A stretch of DNA of 64,000 nucleotides from Arcticibacter svalbardensis MN12-7 (GTDB lineage Bacteria; Bacteroidota; Bacteroidia; Sphingobacteriales; Sphingobacteriaceae): the NCBI RefSeq assembly GCF_000403135.1, contig NZ_AQPN01000100.1, forward strand, positions 36,898 to 100,897, written 5' to 3'. Position 1 is the first letter of the stretch; each line of letters starts with the position of its first letter. A model generated the notes under the pieces. That model ran no database searches. It had not been told where the DNA came from and saw nothing but the letters and a program-made list of their open reading frames with translations. Below are positions 15,673-24,535 of the stretch, one piece after another. Both the position numbers and the translations under genes were made by a program.

Positions 15673-16926
15673 ATGAACCTTTATTTTCTTCGCAGTTATG
15701 CGCCAATGAATGATGGCCGCAAATGGAAAGCGCAAAACGTTATCAATCAGTTTACTGCTTTTTACAATAAAAGCAATCATGGAAAGTTCCAGATCAAAGT
15801 ACCCACACAGCGGGAAATGGTTGCAGAGTACGATATCTGTACTTGCGAGGTGCAAAAGGCTTACAAAAAGCTGAGGGAGGACGGAATCCTGACATCAAGG
15901 GGTACGAGCGGAACCTATTTTACTGCAAAACCATTGGAGGAGAGACTGATCGTTTATCCCTTTGATTTTGCGGACACGGGACAGCGGTCGTATCACACGC
16001 TTGCCAGTAAAATGCCTGCAGCTGCATTTGAGCGGCAGATGCTGATGCTCGAAATGGATGTCTGTCCGATTTCCACAGTGGAAGGTCGTCAATTGGCTAC
16101 TATGCAGAGGAAGCTGATGCGGGATCACCCTTTATCATCCGATGCGAGTATGCAGGTCATCAAGGCGGCAATCGTGAGGAAGCTGCTGCTAGAGGAGCTG
16201 CGGGTCAAGATGGGACATTTGTTGCCGGTGTCACAGGGCAAGGGATTGGAGGTTGTGGCCGATGCATTGCTGACGACGGGTGACCTGGTGGTTATGGAAA
16301 CTCCGCGGGATCATCATGCCTTGCAGACTTTCCTGCGCCTGCATTGTGAGGTGCAATTTACCGGGCATAAGAAGGGCTGTGGAATGGATATGCGTGCTTT
16401 GCGAAAGATCTGTGCTGCCCGTGACGTGCGGGTTGTATTTATTCGTGCGGATTCTTCCTGGCTGGATGAATGGGTGACCAGTGACCAGGATCGGGATTCA
16501 CTGATCGCGCTGGCTCATGAATTTAACTTCCAGATTGTGGAGTATGAAGTGGAGTCGGAATTTGCGCAATTCACATTGCCCGATAGGTTGGCAGTGCGGG
16601 TACATCATGCCCGGGTAATTTTTATATCTGTATTGAGCAAATTAAACCGGCTTTGGGAGAACATCAATTACGTAGTGGCCGAAGCGCCATTCATAGAAGT
16701 ACTTAAAACGCATATTGCGGTACTTCCCGAACATCATACCTATGAGTTCGAACATGCTGCTGCGCTTTTGCTAGAGAGCGGACAGATGGAAATCTACCTC
16801 AGGAAAGAGCACAAGGGGTTTAAAAAGCAGTTGGTGCAGATCAAGAAGAAGTCTTTTGACGCATTGTCGCTTTATGCGTATGTGCGCCGTCCTGTTTGTG
16901 GTCGTTACATTAACATTTTTTTTTAA
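15673..16926 (+). CDS. GntR/MocR-like transcription regulator, frame broken near the C-terminus
   Basis: 417 residues before a stop at 16924. Residues about 20-85 form a GntR winged helix (V-P-T-Q-R-E-M-V, E-V-Q-K-A-Y-K-K-L-R-E-D-G-I-L). The rest resembles the aminotransferase-fold domain of MocR regulators; S-V-L-S-K near 319-323 aligns with the PLP-lysine motif (K323), while the usual E-D-D-Y before it has become E-Y-E-V, so cofactor binding may be altered. The frame ends in a run of nine T at 16916-16924; with eight T it would continue for 94 more codons to 17209 and give a normal length of about 510. Likely controls the adjoining polysaccharide genes (inference). Confidence 0.8.
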   Translation: MNLYFLRSYAPMNDGRKWKAQNVINQFTAFYNKSNHGKFQIKVPTQREMVAEYDICTCEVQKAYKKLREDGILTSRGTSGTYFTAKPLEERLIVYPFDFADTGQRSYHTLASKMPAAAFERQMLMLEMDVCPISTVEGRQLATMQRKLMRDHPLSSDASMQVIKAAIVRKLLLEELRVKMGHLLPVSQGKGLEVVADALLTTGDLVVMETPRDHHALQTFLRLHCEVQFTGHKKGCGMDMRALRKICAARDVRVVFIRADSSWLDEWVTSDQDRDSLIALAHEFNFQIVEYEVESEFAQFTLPDRLAVRVHHARVIFISVLSKLNRLWENINYVVAEAPFIEVLKTHIAVLPEHHTYEFEHAAALLLESGQMEIYLRKEHKGFKKQLVQIKKKSFDALSLYAYVRRPVCGRYINIFF

Positions 16927-17209
16927 AGAAAACCGGGATGTAACCGAACTCACTAAGAAGCTACGAGAGCTCTGCATTTACCCATTCAACAGGAATGAAC
17001 ACCTCGATCTACCTAAAGGCGTCTCAGGCCTTCATATCGAGTTCTCGCGTTATAATGAACCAGTATGGGATAAGCTACTGGAAATTTTGCGGCATTTTGT
17101 TTCAAGGAAAGAAACATCCGAATTTATTAAATCTATAAAACGTGATACACGTAACAAAAAGAAAGAAAATGAGGAATTACATGTTAGAAATCAGTCGAAG
17201 CCTGTTTAA
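16925..17209 (+). pseudogene. Displaced C-terminal part of the MocR-like regulator
   Basis: This reading frame continues the MocR-like domain after the nine-T run: K-E-N-R-D-V-T-E-L, then L-C-I-Y-P-F-N-R, then G-L-H-I-E-F-S-R-Y-N-E-P-V-W-D-K-L-L-E-I-L, which matches the last helix-strand unit of the family. It ends in a lysine-rich tail. It has no start of its own that would make sense, so it is expressed only if the ribosome or polymerase slips, or if the T tract changes length. It overlaps the start of the next gene. Confidence 0.7.
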
Positions 17210-17462
17210 GGCAATAGACCTGCTGGATAAGCTATTTCAGCAAACGTTTGTTATTATAACCGTGATGCGGGAGGTACGGCAGCTGCTGCTGGATCAAATA
17301 GGACAGACAGAGGGAGAGGCGCTGTTGAGTATGGATGAGATGGCAAGCAAGCTTCGGGTAAGCCGGAGGACCATTGACATTTGGACAAAGGGTGGAAAAT
17401 TGGATGAATACCGGGTTGGGAACAAGCCGTATTATAGGTTTAGTGAGTGTGTGAGGGGGTAA
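17169..17462 (+). CDS. Small helix-turn-helix protein (excisionase-like)
   Basis: About 97 residues from the ATG at 17169 (another ATG at 17181 is possible; a GTG at 17142 is less likely). The N-terminal half is helical; the C-terminal half has L-S-M-D-E-M-A-S-K-L-R-V-S-R-R-T-I-D-I-W-T, a MerR/excisionase-type HTH_17 unit ending Y-R-V-G-N-K-P-Y-Y-R-F. Such proteins are common on Bacteroidota mobile elements and next to surface-polysaccharide loci. It overlaps the tail of the regulator frame and is closed by a terminator. DNA binding is likely; target unknown. Confidence 0.7.
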   Translation: MRNYMLEISRSLFKAIDLLDKLFQQTFVIITVMREVRQLLLDQIGQTEGEALLSMDEMASKLRVSRRTIDIWTKGGKLDEYRVGNKPYYRFSECVRG

Positions 17463-17476
17463 ATTAGTTTTTTTAG

Positions 17477-17504
17477 GGCCAGTTGGGGGGCTGGCCCTTT
17501 TTTA
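17477..17504 (+). terminator. Rho-independent terminator before the polysaccharide island
   Basis: Stem GGGCCAG / CTGGCCC with an 8-base loop and six T residues. It separates the regulator genes from the export operon. Confidence 0.9.
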
Positions 17505-17609
17505 GCTTAGGATGGGAAATTATTTCCCAGTTGTGAAGTAGCGTAATTCGTATTGCACGCGTATCAGCTTTGACAAATGTGCAACAATTGATCACTAGGA
17601 TTTCAATTC

Positions 17610-17653
17610 TGTGATAAAGATCACTTAATATTGTTTAGAATGTGGTACTTTTG
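17610..17653 (+). promoter_or_regulatory. CRP/FNR-like operator with -7 element
   Basis: TGTGATAAAGATCACT at 17610-17625 matches the CRP-type site TGTGA-N6-TCACA at nine of ten positions. A TACTTTTG -7 element lies at 17646-17653 with no proper TTTG -33. If transcription starts about 6 bases after it (near 17659), the operator centre is at about -41.5, the class II activator position. This suggests activation of the export operon by a CRP-family protein. Confidence 0.55.
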
Positions 17654-17687
17654 TCTATTACAACTATAATAATACCTCTCCATATTC

Positions 17688-20192
17688 ATGAATTTTAGAC
17701 GAATTGCCGCTACATTACTCTTTATATGTAGTATACTAATTTCCCCATATATCTTTGCGCAAACCAATTATTCCGATGTAAAAGTTGATGAATTAACCGA
17801 TGCACAAGTGCGGCAGTTGATCCAGAAAGCCGAGTCTGTTGGGTATAATGATGCTCAATTGGAGCAAATGGCGACTGCTCAGGGAATGAAAGCGGAAGAG
17901 GTTTCAAAGTTAAGAACACGAGTTGAAAAAATACGAAAATCAAGTCCTGCGTCAAGTGTTACTACTAATTCAGAGAAAGAACAGAATGATGATGGGGCCG
18001 TTAGATCGTATGATCAACCAGATGCCTCCATTAATAGTAAAAATTTAGCAAATCAAAATACAGCACAAGTAAAGGATGCTTTTGGTAACCTGATTCCTAA
18101 GATCTTCGGTGCTGAGTTATTCAAAAACAACGATATTAAGTTTGAGCCAAACCTAAGAATGGCTACTCCTAAAGGATATATCATTGGACCTGATGATCAA
18201 TTGTTAATTGATTTGACTGGTGATAATGAGGCTAATTATAAATTACAGGTGAGTCCTGATGGAACGATCCGTCTTCAATATGTAGGTTTAATATCAGTAG
18301 GAGGGTTATCTATAGAGCAAGCAACTTCAAAGATTCGCTCTGCAATGGGCAGCACTTATCCAAGTTTAAGAAGTGGTCGTACCAACGTTGCCATTAACCT
18401 GGGTAATATTAGGAGTATTAAAATTACGCTATTAGGCGAAGTAGTGAAGCCAGGTTCTTATACCCTTTCTTCTTTATCTACTGTGTTTAACGCTTTAAAT
18501 GCTTCAGGTGGGCCTAATGAAAACGGGTCATTTAGAAAGATCCAGGTAATCCGTAATAATCGAATTGTTTCCACTATAGATGTTTATAATTTCCTTTTAA
18601 AAGGGATGCAAACTGGTAATATTCGTTTGCAGGACCAGGATGTGATTAATATTCCGGTATATCAGGCAAGAGTTGAGATGTCGGGTGAAGTGAAAAGGCC
18701 AGCCTTATATGAGGTGCTTAGTACTGAGTCACTGGCTGACGTGGTTAAATTTGCCGGAGGATTCTCTAATAAAGCCTATTCGGCCAAGATCAAAGTTTTG
18801 CAGAATACCAATAAGGAAAGACAAATTACAGATGTTAATGCAGATGATTTTGGCGGTTACAGACCAAAGAATGGTGATAAATATATTGTAGAAACGATAT
18901 TAGACCGTTTTGCTAATCGTGTAGAAATTGAGGGAGCAGTATTTCGACCCGGACAATATGCATTAGAAAGTGGTTTGACTTTGAAACAATTGATCGAAAA
19001 AGCAGATGGCTTAAAAGAAGATGCCTTTTTAAACCGAGGTTATATATCAAGGTTAAATACAGACAATACATTGGCGCTATTGTCTTTTGATGTAGATAAA
19101 GTGTTAAAGGGAACTCAGGAAGATATTCTTTTAAGGAGAGAGGATAAAGTAACTATTTCTTCCATTTTTGATCTGAGAGAAGAGTTTAAAGTTGATATTA
19201 AAGGGGAAGTCAGAGCACCTGGTACTTTCGAGTATGCCGAGGGAATGACACTTGAGGCATTGATTCAGATGGCTGGCGGTTTCAAAGAGGGTGCTACACC
19301 TAATCGGATTGAAATTGCACGAAGAGTTAAGAACAGTGATGCTACTTCGTTGTCAGCAAAAACTGCAGATATTATTAATGTAAATATTCCGGTTGATTTG
19401 AAATTACGGGATTCCGTAATCATATTACAACCCTTTGATGTAGTTTCGATCCGGAGTTCAGAAGGTTACCAGATACAGCAACAGGTTAAAGTAGAGGGAG
19501 AGGTATTATATCCTGGAATCTATACCATTAGTCATAAAGATGAGCGGATCTCTGATGTGATTAAAAGGGCCGGTGGTTTAACAGCTCTTTCATTTGTTGA
19601 AGGAGCTTCATTAAAACGACCTGGGGCAGATGAGGCCAAAGATAGCAGAAGTGGTAATGCCATTGATACTCAGGAAGAAGATAAACAAAAGATGGTTAAT
19701 TTATCCAGGCTAAAAGGAGAAGGAGTAAAGGATACATCTAGTCAGGAAATCCTATTATTAGAAAGTGATTTAGTAGGAATTGATTTGAAGAAAATTCTGA
19801 ATAAACCTCTATCTAGATTTGATTTACTGTTGGAGGGTGGAGATATAATCAGGGTGCCGAAGCAATTGCAAACGGTAAAGGTTACAGGAGAGGTACTCAG
19901 ACCCATAAATGTTGTTTATCGACATGGTAGGGGAATGAAAGGGTATATCAAAGGAGCTGGGGGTTATACTTATAATGCTAATAAAAAAGGAGCTTATATT
20001 CAATATGCGAATGGTTCTGTTGATGCAGTAGGTCATGTGTTGTTTTTTAATTTCTATCCAAATGTTAAGCCTGGTGCTGAGATCTTTGTGCCTAAACGGG
20101 CTCCCAGAGAAAAAGTTGGAGTTCAGGGATGGATAAGTATTGGGACAGCCTTGTCTTCATTGGCATTGATAATTATAAGTTTATATAAATAG
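17688..20192 (+). CDS. Polysaccharide export protein with SLBB repeats (Wza-like), copy A
   Basis: 834 residues. Signal peptide (about 1-25, ending I-F-A-Q), an N-terminal helical segment rich in Gln/Glu, the Poly_export domain (about 155-240; Y-I-I-G-P-D-D-Q-L-L-I-D-L), then several SLBB repeats recognisable by G-E-V-x-x-P-G-x-Y-x-L (near 245, 345, 420, 505, 610, 735), and one C-terminal membrane helix. Wza-type proteins form the outer-membrane tunnel for exopolysaccharide; the extra SLBB units are typical of Bacteroidota. It is first in line A and a close full-length paralogue of the gene at 33011, of identical length. The next gene is the matching chain-length protein. Confidence 0.92.
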   Translation: MNFRRIAATLLFICSILISPYIFAQTNYSDVKVDELTDAQVRQLIQKAESVGYNDAQLEQMATAQGMKAEEVSKLRTRVEKIRKSSPASSVTTNSEKEQNDDGAVRSYDQPDASINSKNLANQNTAQVKDAFGNLIPKIFGAELFKNNDIKFEPNLRMATPKGYIIGPDDQLLIDLTGDNEANYKLQVSPDGTIRLQYVGLISVGGLSIEQATSKIRSAMGSTYPSLRSGRTNVAINLGNIRSIKITLLGEVVKPGSYTLSSLSTVFNALNASGGPNENGSFRKIQVIRNNRIVSTIDVYNFLLKGMQTGNIRLQDQDVINIPVYQARVEMSGEVKRPALYEVLSTESLADVVKFAGGFSNKAYSAKIKVLQNTNKERQITDVNADDFGGYRPKNGDKYIVETILDRFANRVEIEGAVFRPGQYALESGLTLKQLIEKADGLKEDAFLNRGYISRLNTDNTLALLSFDVDKVLKGTQEDILLRREDKVTISSIFDLREEFKVDIKGEVRAPGTFEYAEGMTLEALIQMAGGFKEGATPNRIEIARRVKNSDATSLSAKTADIINVNIPVDLKLRDSVIILQPFDVVSIRSSEGYQIQQQVKVEGEVLYPGIYTISHKDERISDVIKRAGGLTALSFVEGASLKRPGADEAKDSRSGNAIDTQEEDKQKMVNLSRLKGEGVKDTSSQEILLLESDLVGIDLKKILNKPLSRFDLLLEGGDIIRVPKQLQTVKVTGEVLRPINVVYRHGRGMKGYIKGAGGYTYNANKKGAYIQYANGSVDAVGHVLFFNFYPNVKPGAEIFVPKRAPREKVGVQGWISIGTALSSLALIIISLYK

Positions 20193-20242
20193 GGATTTCA
20201 TTTATATAAACCTCTTATAATTTATGACAAATTATTAAATAC

Positions 20243-21310
20243 ATGAATACGGATAGTCTAGAAAATAGTACTAATGCACAAAAGGATGAAATTTCCCTTG
20301 GAGAGCTATTTTTAAAATTAAGGAAATGGATTAATTACTTGTTTTCAAAATGGGTATTAATAATGACTTTTGGAATAGTCGGTGGTATTCTAGGTTTGAC
20401 TTATGCATATTTTAAAAAGCCATTATATACAGCCAGTACTACTTTTGTTCTGGAAGAAGAAAAATCAGGAGGAATGGGTTCTCTTTCTAGCTTGGCATCC
20501 CTTGCTGGCGTAGATTTGGGAGGAGGAGGTGGTATATTTCAAGGCGACAATATACTTGAATTATACAAATCAAGAAATATGATTCAAAAGACACTTTTGA
20601 CTAAAATAATTTTTCAAGGCAAGGAAGAATCATTGATTGAACATTACATATCCTTCAATAAAATGAAGGACAAATGGACGAAAAAGAAGGAATTATTAAA
20701 TATAAATTTTAATTCTAATAAATGGGGGAATTTTACCAGATTACAAGATAGTGTGTTAGGTGTCGTTGTGAAAGATGTTAATAAATACAATCTTCAAGTT
20801 ACTAAACCAGACAAAAAATTAAGTATTATTAAAGTTGATGTTAGGTGTAAAGATGAATTTTTTGCCAAATCATTTAACAATGAAATAGTAAAAAATGTAA
20901 ATGAATTTTATGTCCAAACAAAGACAAAGAAGTATATTGACAACATAAACATCTTACAACAAAAAACAGATTCTGTTAGAGCTGTTATGAATGGGAATAT
21001 TTTTTCAGCGGCAGCTATTGCTGATGCTACACCAAACCTCAATCCAACAAGACAGGTACAAAGAATTGCTCCAGTTCAACGATCCCAGTTTTCTGCTGAA
21101 ACAAATAAAGCACTTTTAGGAGAATTGGTTAAAAATTTGGAAATGTCAAAAATAGCATATAGAAAAGAAGCTCCACTTATACAAATTGTAGATGAGCCTA
21201 TTTTGCCTTTAGAAGTTGAAGACAATGTTATGTTTCTATATAGTATTATATTCAGTGTAATTTCGATGATCTTTACTGGTATCTACGTAATTTTAAAAAA
21301 GGGCTTATAA
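20243..21310 (+). CDS. Polysaccharide co-polymerase (Wzz family), copy A
   Basis: 355 residues with membrane helices near 40-60 and 325-345 and a periplasmic domain between. The G-S-L-S-S-L-A-S-L-A-G-V-D-L-G-G-G-G-G segment near 80-100 and a late P-I-L-P-L-E just before the second helix are typical. There is no cytoplasmic Walker motif after the last helix, so the BY-kinase domain found in some relatives is absent. It sets chain length and couples polymerase to the exporter. It is 50 bases after the SLBB gene and a paralogue of 35551-36645. Confidence 0.9.
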   Translation: MNTDSLENSTNAQKDEISLGELFLKLRKWINYLFSKWVLIMTFGIVGGILGLTYAYFKKPLYTASTTFVLEEEKSGGMGSLSSLASLAGVDLGGGGGIFQGDNILELYKSRNMIQKTLLTKIIFQGKEESLIEHYISFNKMKDKWTKKKELLNINFNSNKWGNFTRLQDSVLGVVVKDVNKYNLQVTKPDKKLSIIKVDVRCKDEFFAKSFNNEIVKNVNEFYVQTKTKKYIDNINILQQKTDSVRAVMNGNIFSAAAIADATPNLNPTRQVQRIAPVQRSQFSAETNKALLGELVKNLEMSKIAYRKEAPLIQIVDEPILPLEVEDNVMFLYSIIFSVISMIFTGIYVILKKGL

Positions 21311-21323
21311 AGGCAAAATCGAC

Positions 21324-22172
21324 ATGTTTATTCTAGATTATTTAATACATCAAGTTTTTTCAAGACTTAAAATACCTTTTGCTTTTCTTTATAGTAAATA
21401 TAATATTCCAACGAAGGAAGCTTACCCAATAATTGACTTGTTAATTCCTTTAGTTGAAAAGGATATACCCTCCATTGAAAATTGTATCAATTCGCTGAAA
21501 AAATATTCTGTTAATCCTATCAGAAAGATATTTGTGGTTTCCCCTGAAAGTGAATTGATACGAAACTTATGTGAAAATTTGGAATTGTATTTTATCAATG
21601 AAGATGATATATTACCAGTTTCTAAACAAAATCTCATTTCCATAATTAAAGATAAAACTAAGATCGGGTGGTATATACAGCAATTGATTAAATTAAATAG
21701 TGATACAATTATAGACTTAGCAGAGAACTATTTGGTGTTGGATGCAGATACAATTATGCTTAGTACACAATTCTTTTTATCTAAGGAGGAAACAATAATT
21801 AAGTTTTCAGATGAGTTTCATATTCTTTATAGACTTACAAATGCGAAAATATTGGGGTTTTGGAATTTGAAGCCAAAATCATTTATATGCCATCATATGA
21901 TTTTTAACAAGAATCATCTAGTTAAATTGAAGGCGTATATCGAAGAAATCCATAGGATAAATTGGGTTTCAGTTATATTGTTGGAAGCAGAAAAAAATTA
22001 TTATATGTTTTCTGAATATGAATTATATGCTCAGTTTTTGTTAAAAAAATCGAATATTAAATACAAAATACAGTATTGGTTTAATAAAAATTCCTTTTTG
22101 AAAGAAGATAATGATATCTCTAAAGTAGAAGAGCGATATCAATCTGTATCATATCATAATTATAAAAGATAA
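21324..22172 (+). CDS. DUF6492-like protein, probable glycosyltransferase
   Basis: 282 residues, AT-rich. The pattern I-D-L-L-I-P-L-V-E-K-D near the N-terminus, K-I-F-V-V-S-P, K-T-K-I-G-W-Y-I-Q-Q-L-I-K-L in the middle, the D-A-D-T acid cluster near 150 and a later S-E-Y-E-L-Y-A-Q resemble the DUF6492 family, which has a GT-A-like layout and lies in capsule loci. The D-x-D is a plausible metal site. Activity is inferred from fold and context only. It follows the co-polymerase by 13 bases and is tightly followed by the next gene. Confidence 0.65.
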   Translation: MFILDYLIHQVFSRLKIPFAFLYSKYNIPTKEAYPIIDLLIPLVEKDIPSIENCINSLKKYSVNPIRKIFVVSPESELIRNLCENLELYFINEDDILPVSKQNLISIIKDKTKIGWYIQQLIKLNSDTIIDLAENYLVLDADTIMLSTQFFLSKEETIIKFSDEFHILYRLTNAKILGFWNLKPKSFICHHMIFNKNHLVKLKAYIEEIHRINWVSVILLEAEKNYYMFSEYELYAQFLLKKSNIKYKIQYWFNKNSFLKEDNDISKVEERYQSVSYHNYKR

Positions 22173-22176
22173 TATT

Positions 22177-22986
22177 TTGAAAAGTAATATAACAATGATT
22201 GTGAATTCCTCTGATGGGTTTGAAGACTGTTGGGAGCCATTTTTTACTTTACTAAAGAAAAACTGGCCTGATTTCGATTACTCTTTGATTCTCAATACTG
22301 AATTCAAAAATTATAGTTTTGATGGATTGAAAATAGTATCGTCTAAAGTACATGAAGGAATATTAGATAGGAAATTATCATGGAGTGAATGTTTAATTAA
22401 AGCAATTGAACTTGTTGACACTCCTTTAATACTTTATGTTCAAGAGGACTACTTTATAGAGAAACCTGTTTTAAAAGATACTATAGACGAGTTTTCCCGA
22501 TTAATGGAAGGTGGAGTTATAAAGTATATAGGCTTAACCGATATAGGGAATTTTGGTCCATTTAAAAATTATGAACATGATAAAAGGTTAGTAGTTGTTG
22601 GTAACAGTAAGTATCGGATTTCTACTCAAGCTGCATTATGGGATAAAGATACGCTACTCTCTTACTTGCGTCCTGCAGAAAATGGCTGGATGTTTGAAAT
22701 CTTCGGTACTCAAAGAGCTAAAAGGAGATCGGATTTATTTCTTACAGCGAATAGGTTAATGTATTCGAGTAAAAATAATCCAATAATAACCTATATGCAT
22801 ACTGGTATCATTAAAGGGCAGTGGCATGAAAATATTCCTGAATTATTTAAAAAGGAAAATATTTCAATCGATGTCTCTTTAAGAGGGATTTACAAACCAA
22901 AGGCATTTTTAAGAAGAAAATTTGAAACAGGTAGAAAACTTCTGAATAATCCTTTGAGGTTTATAATAGGGATGTTAGGAAAGTAG
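22177..22986 (+). CDS. Putative glycosyltransferase of line A
   Basis: 269 residues. I-V-N-S-S-D at the N-terminus, D-C-W-E-P-F-F, and Y-V-Q-E-D-Y-F near 87-93 (acidic, possibly metal-binding) resemble uncharacterised glycosyltransferases of capsule loci. The TTG at 22177 is preferred because it includes the first beta strand; an ATG at 22195 would trim it. It sits 4 bases after the previous stop and one base before the flippase. Family and substrate are not certain. Confidence 0.6.
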   Translation: MKSNITMIVNSSDGFEDCWEPFFTLLKKNWPDFDYSLILNTEFKNYSFDGLKIVSSKVHEGILDRKLSWSECLIKAIELVDTPLILYVQEDYFIEKPVLKDTIDEFSRLMEGGVIKYIGLTDIGNFGPFKNYEHDKRLVVVGNSKYRISTQAALWDKDTLLSYLRPAENGWMFEIFGTQRAKRRSDLFLTANRLMYSSKNNPIITYMHTGIIKGQWHENIPELFKKENISIDVSLRGIYKPKAFLRRKFETGRKLLNNPLRFIIGMLGK

Positions 22987-22987
22987 T

Positions 22988-24535
22988 ATGTTTAAATCCT
23001 CTATTATTGTAACTGTACTTTCGCTAATTTTAAGCGGTGTAGGATTTATTAGCCAAGTTTTAATTGCCAAATACTTTGGAGCAGGTAAAGATTTAGATAT
23101 ATTTTTAACTTTTTCAAGCCTACCTGTTTTGGTCGCAGCCATACTTTCTTCGGCACTTAGCTATTCACTAACACCAACACTCATTGATGCGAAAAGGATA
23201 TTTGATATAGAATTTAAGAATATTGTAGGTAATTTGATAAAAAGAATTCTATTCTATGTTAGTATAATAGTGGTTTTTGTCGCTACAGGAATAAATTTTT
23301 TAATACCAAGGGTTTATACAGAAATAAATATTGCTATGTATGGTGTTGGAAAGCAAGTGCTCCTGTTGTCCTCCATAACAGTTATTGCAACTCTTTTTGC
23401 GGGTTTTTTCGCAAGTCAATTCAATTCTGATAAGCATTTTGTAAAACCACTTTTATTAAACTTTTTACCCTATTTATTTTCAATAGCTTTCCTTTTACTA
23501 TTTCATGCCTCTTTAGGAATTGTCAGTATTCCCTTAGGTATAATGATTGGAACTTTCATATCGGTATGTATATCAATTTTTATATTGAAGAGCCAGATTT
23601 CATTCAATAAGTTATCTCCGTCTGCAAATGCGTATGTAAATAAGTACTTAAAAAAAATTCCAATTGCAGCAGTTGCAATGCTTTGTTTTACTATTTATCA
23701 AAGTATTGATGCTTATTGGGCGCCAAAACTAGGACCGTCCTATCTTTCTTATTTGAGCTATTGTCAAAGATTACTTATAGCGGTTGGCGCTTTGGTAATA
23801 ACTGGACCATCTACTGTATTGATACCAAGGCTCACTTTAGCCGTTTTGGAAAAAAGATCAAATGACTTTTTAATGGATGTTAATCTTATTCTGAAGGTCA
23901 TATTTAGTTTAGCATCTGTTATAGCAATAATAGGATCATTATTATCCAAGGAAATTATTGAAATAATGTTTCAGAGGGGAGCCTTTATTGTAAATGATAC
24001 TGTTGCAATTGCCTCTATCCTACCATATATGCTAGTGGGTATGATTTTTATGCTTTGCGTAGTAATCATGTTTAGAATGCTTTTTGTGCAAAAAAAAATA
24101 AAATTTGTTGCTCTTATAGGAATCCTTTCAACTATTCTATATTTTGTTTTTAGTGGCATAGCAGTATATTTTTCTACTATTAAAGGGATTTGTATGTCGT
24201 ATATATTGACATGGGTAATCTTATTTATTTTGTGTTTAAGCAAAATATTCATTGGAAATACGAGTATGTATCTCAATAAAGGCAATTTCTCATTTTTAGT
24301 TAAGCAAGGCTTTATTGTTATGGTTGTCGGTGTGTTTGTCGGTGTAATTAAAGAACAATTGCTTACACATATTAATACTCAACATATATCAGGTAAAGTA
24401 ATCATTGTATTGATATGTGGTAATATAGGGCTGATGGTTTTTGTCGCTATGTCAACTTACGTTATCAAGCAGAAAGAGGTTATTTTTTTAATAAATGGTT
24501 TAAAGTCAATCGTTAAAAAGGATAAAAATGTTTGA
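22988..24535 (+). CDS. MurJ/MviN-like flippase of line A
   Basis: 515 residues, almost entirely hydrophobic, with about 14 membrane helices. The N-terminal G-V-G-F-I-S-Q-V-L-I-A-K-Y-F-G-A-G-K-D-L-D segment and later I-P-R-L and F-Q-R-G-A-F are MurJ/MviN features. MurJ proper flips lipid II; in a polysaccharide cluster a relative is expected to flip the lipid-linked repeat unit (Wzx role). It overlaps the next gene by 8 bases. Line B uses a flippase of the other (RfbX) branch, so the two lines did not simply copy this step. Confidence 0.85.
   Translation: MFKSSIIVTVLSLILSGVGFISQVLIAKYFGAGKDLDIFLTFSSLPVLVAAILSSALSYSLTPTLIDAKRIFDIEFKNIVGNLIKRILFYVSIIVVFVATGINFLIPRVYTEINIAMYGVGKQVLLLSSITVIATLFAGFFASQFNSDKHFVKPLLLNFLPYLFSIAFLLLFHASLGIVSIPLGIMIGTFISVCISIFILKSQISFNKLSPSANAYVNKYLKKIPIAAVAMLCFTIYQSIDAYWAPKLGPSYLSYLSYCQRLLIAVGALVITGPSTVLIPRLTLAVLEKRSNDFLMDVNLILKVIFSLASVIAIIGSLLSKEIIEIMFQRGAFIVNDTVAIASILPYMLVGMIFMLCVVIMFRMLFVQKKIKFVALIGILSTILYFVFSGIAVYFSTIKGICMSYILTWVILFILCLSKIFIGNTSMYLNKGNFSFLVKQGFIVMVVGVFVGVIKEQLLTHINTQHISGKVIIVLICGNIGLMVFVAMSTYVIKQKEVIFLINGLKSIVKKDKNV

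Noticed and set aside
16916..16924. Programmed ribosomal -1 frameshift at the nine-T run
   Set aside because: Restoring the frame needs one base less (+1 or -2 shift), which does not fit the usual -1 slippery site; tract-length change or polymerase slippage is more likely.
20243..21310. Tyrosine-kinase (BY-kinase) domain in the chain-length protein
   Set aside because: The protein ends right after its second membrane helix and has no Walker motifs; the same holds for 35551-36645.
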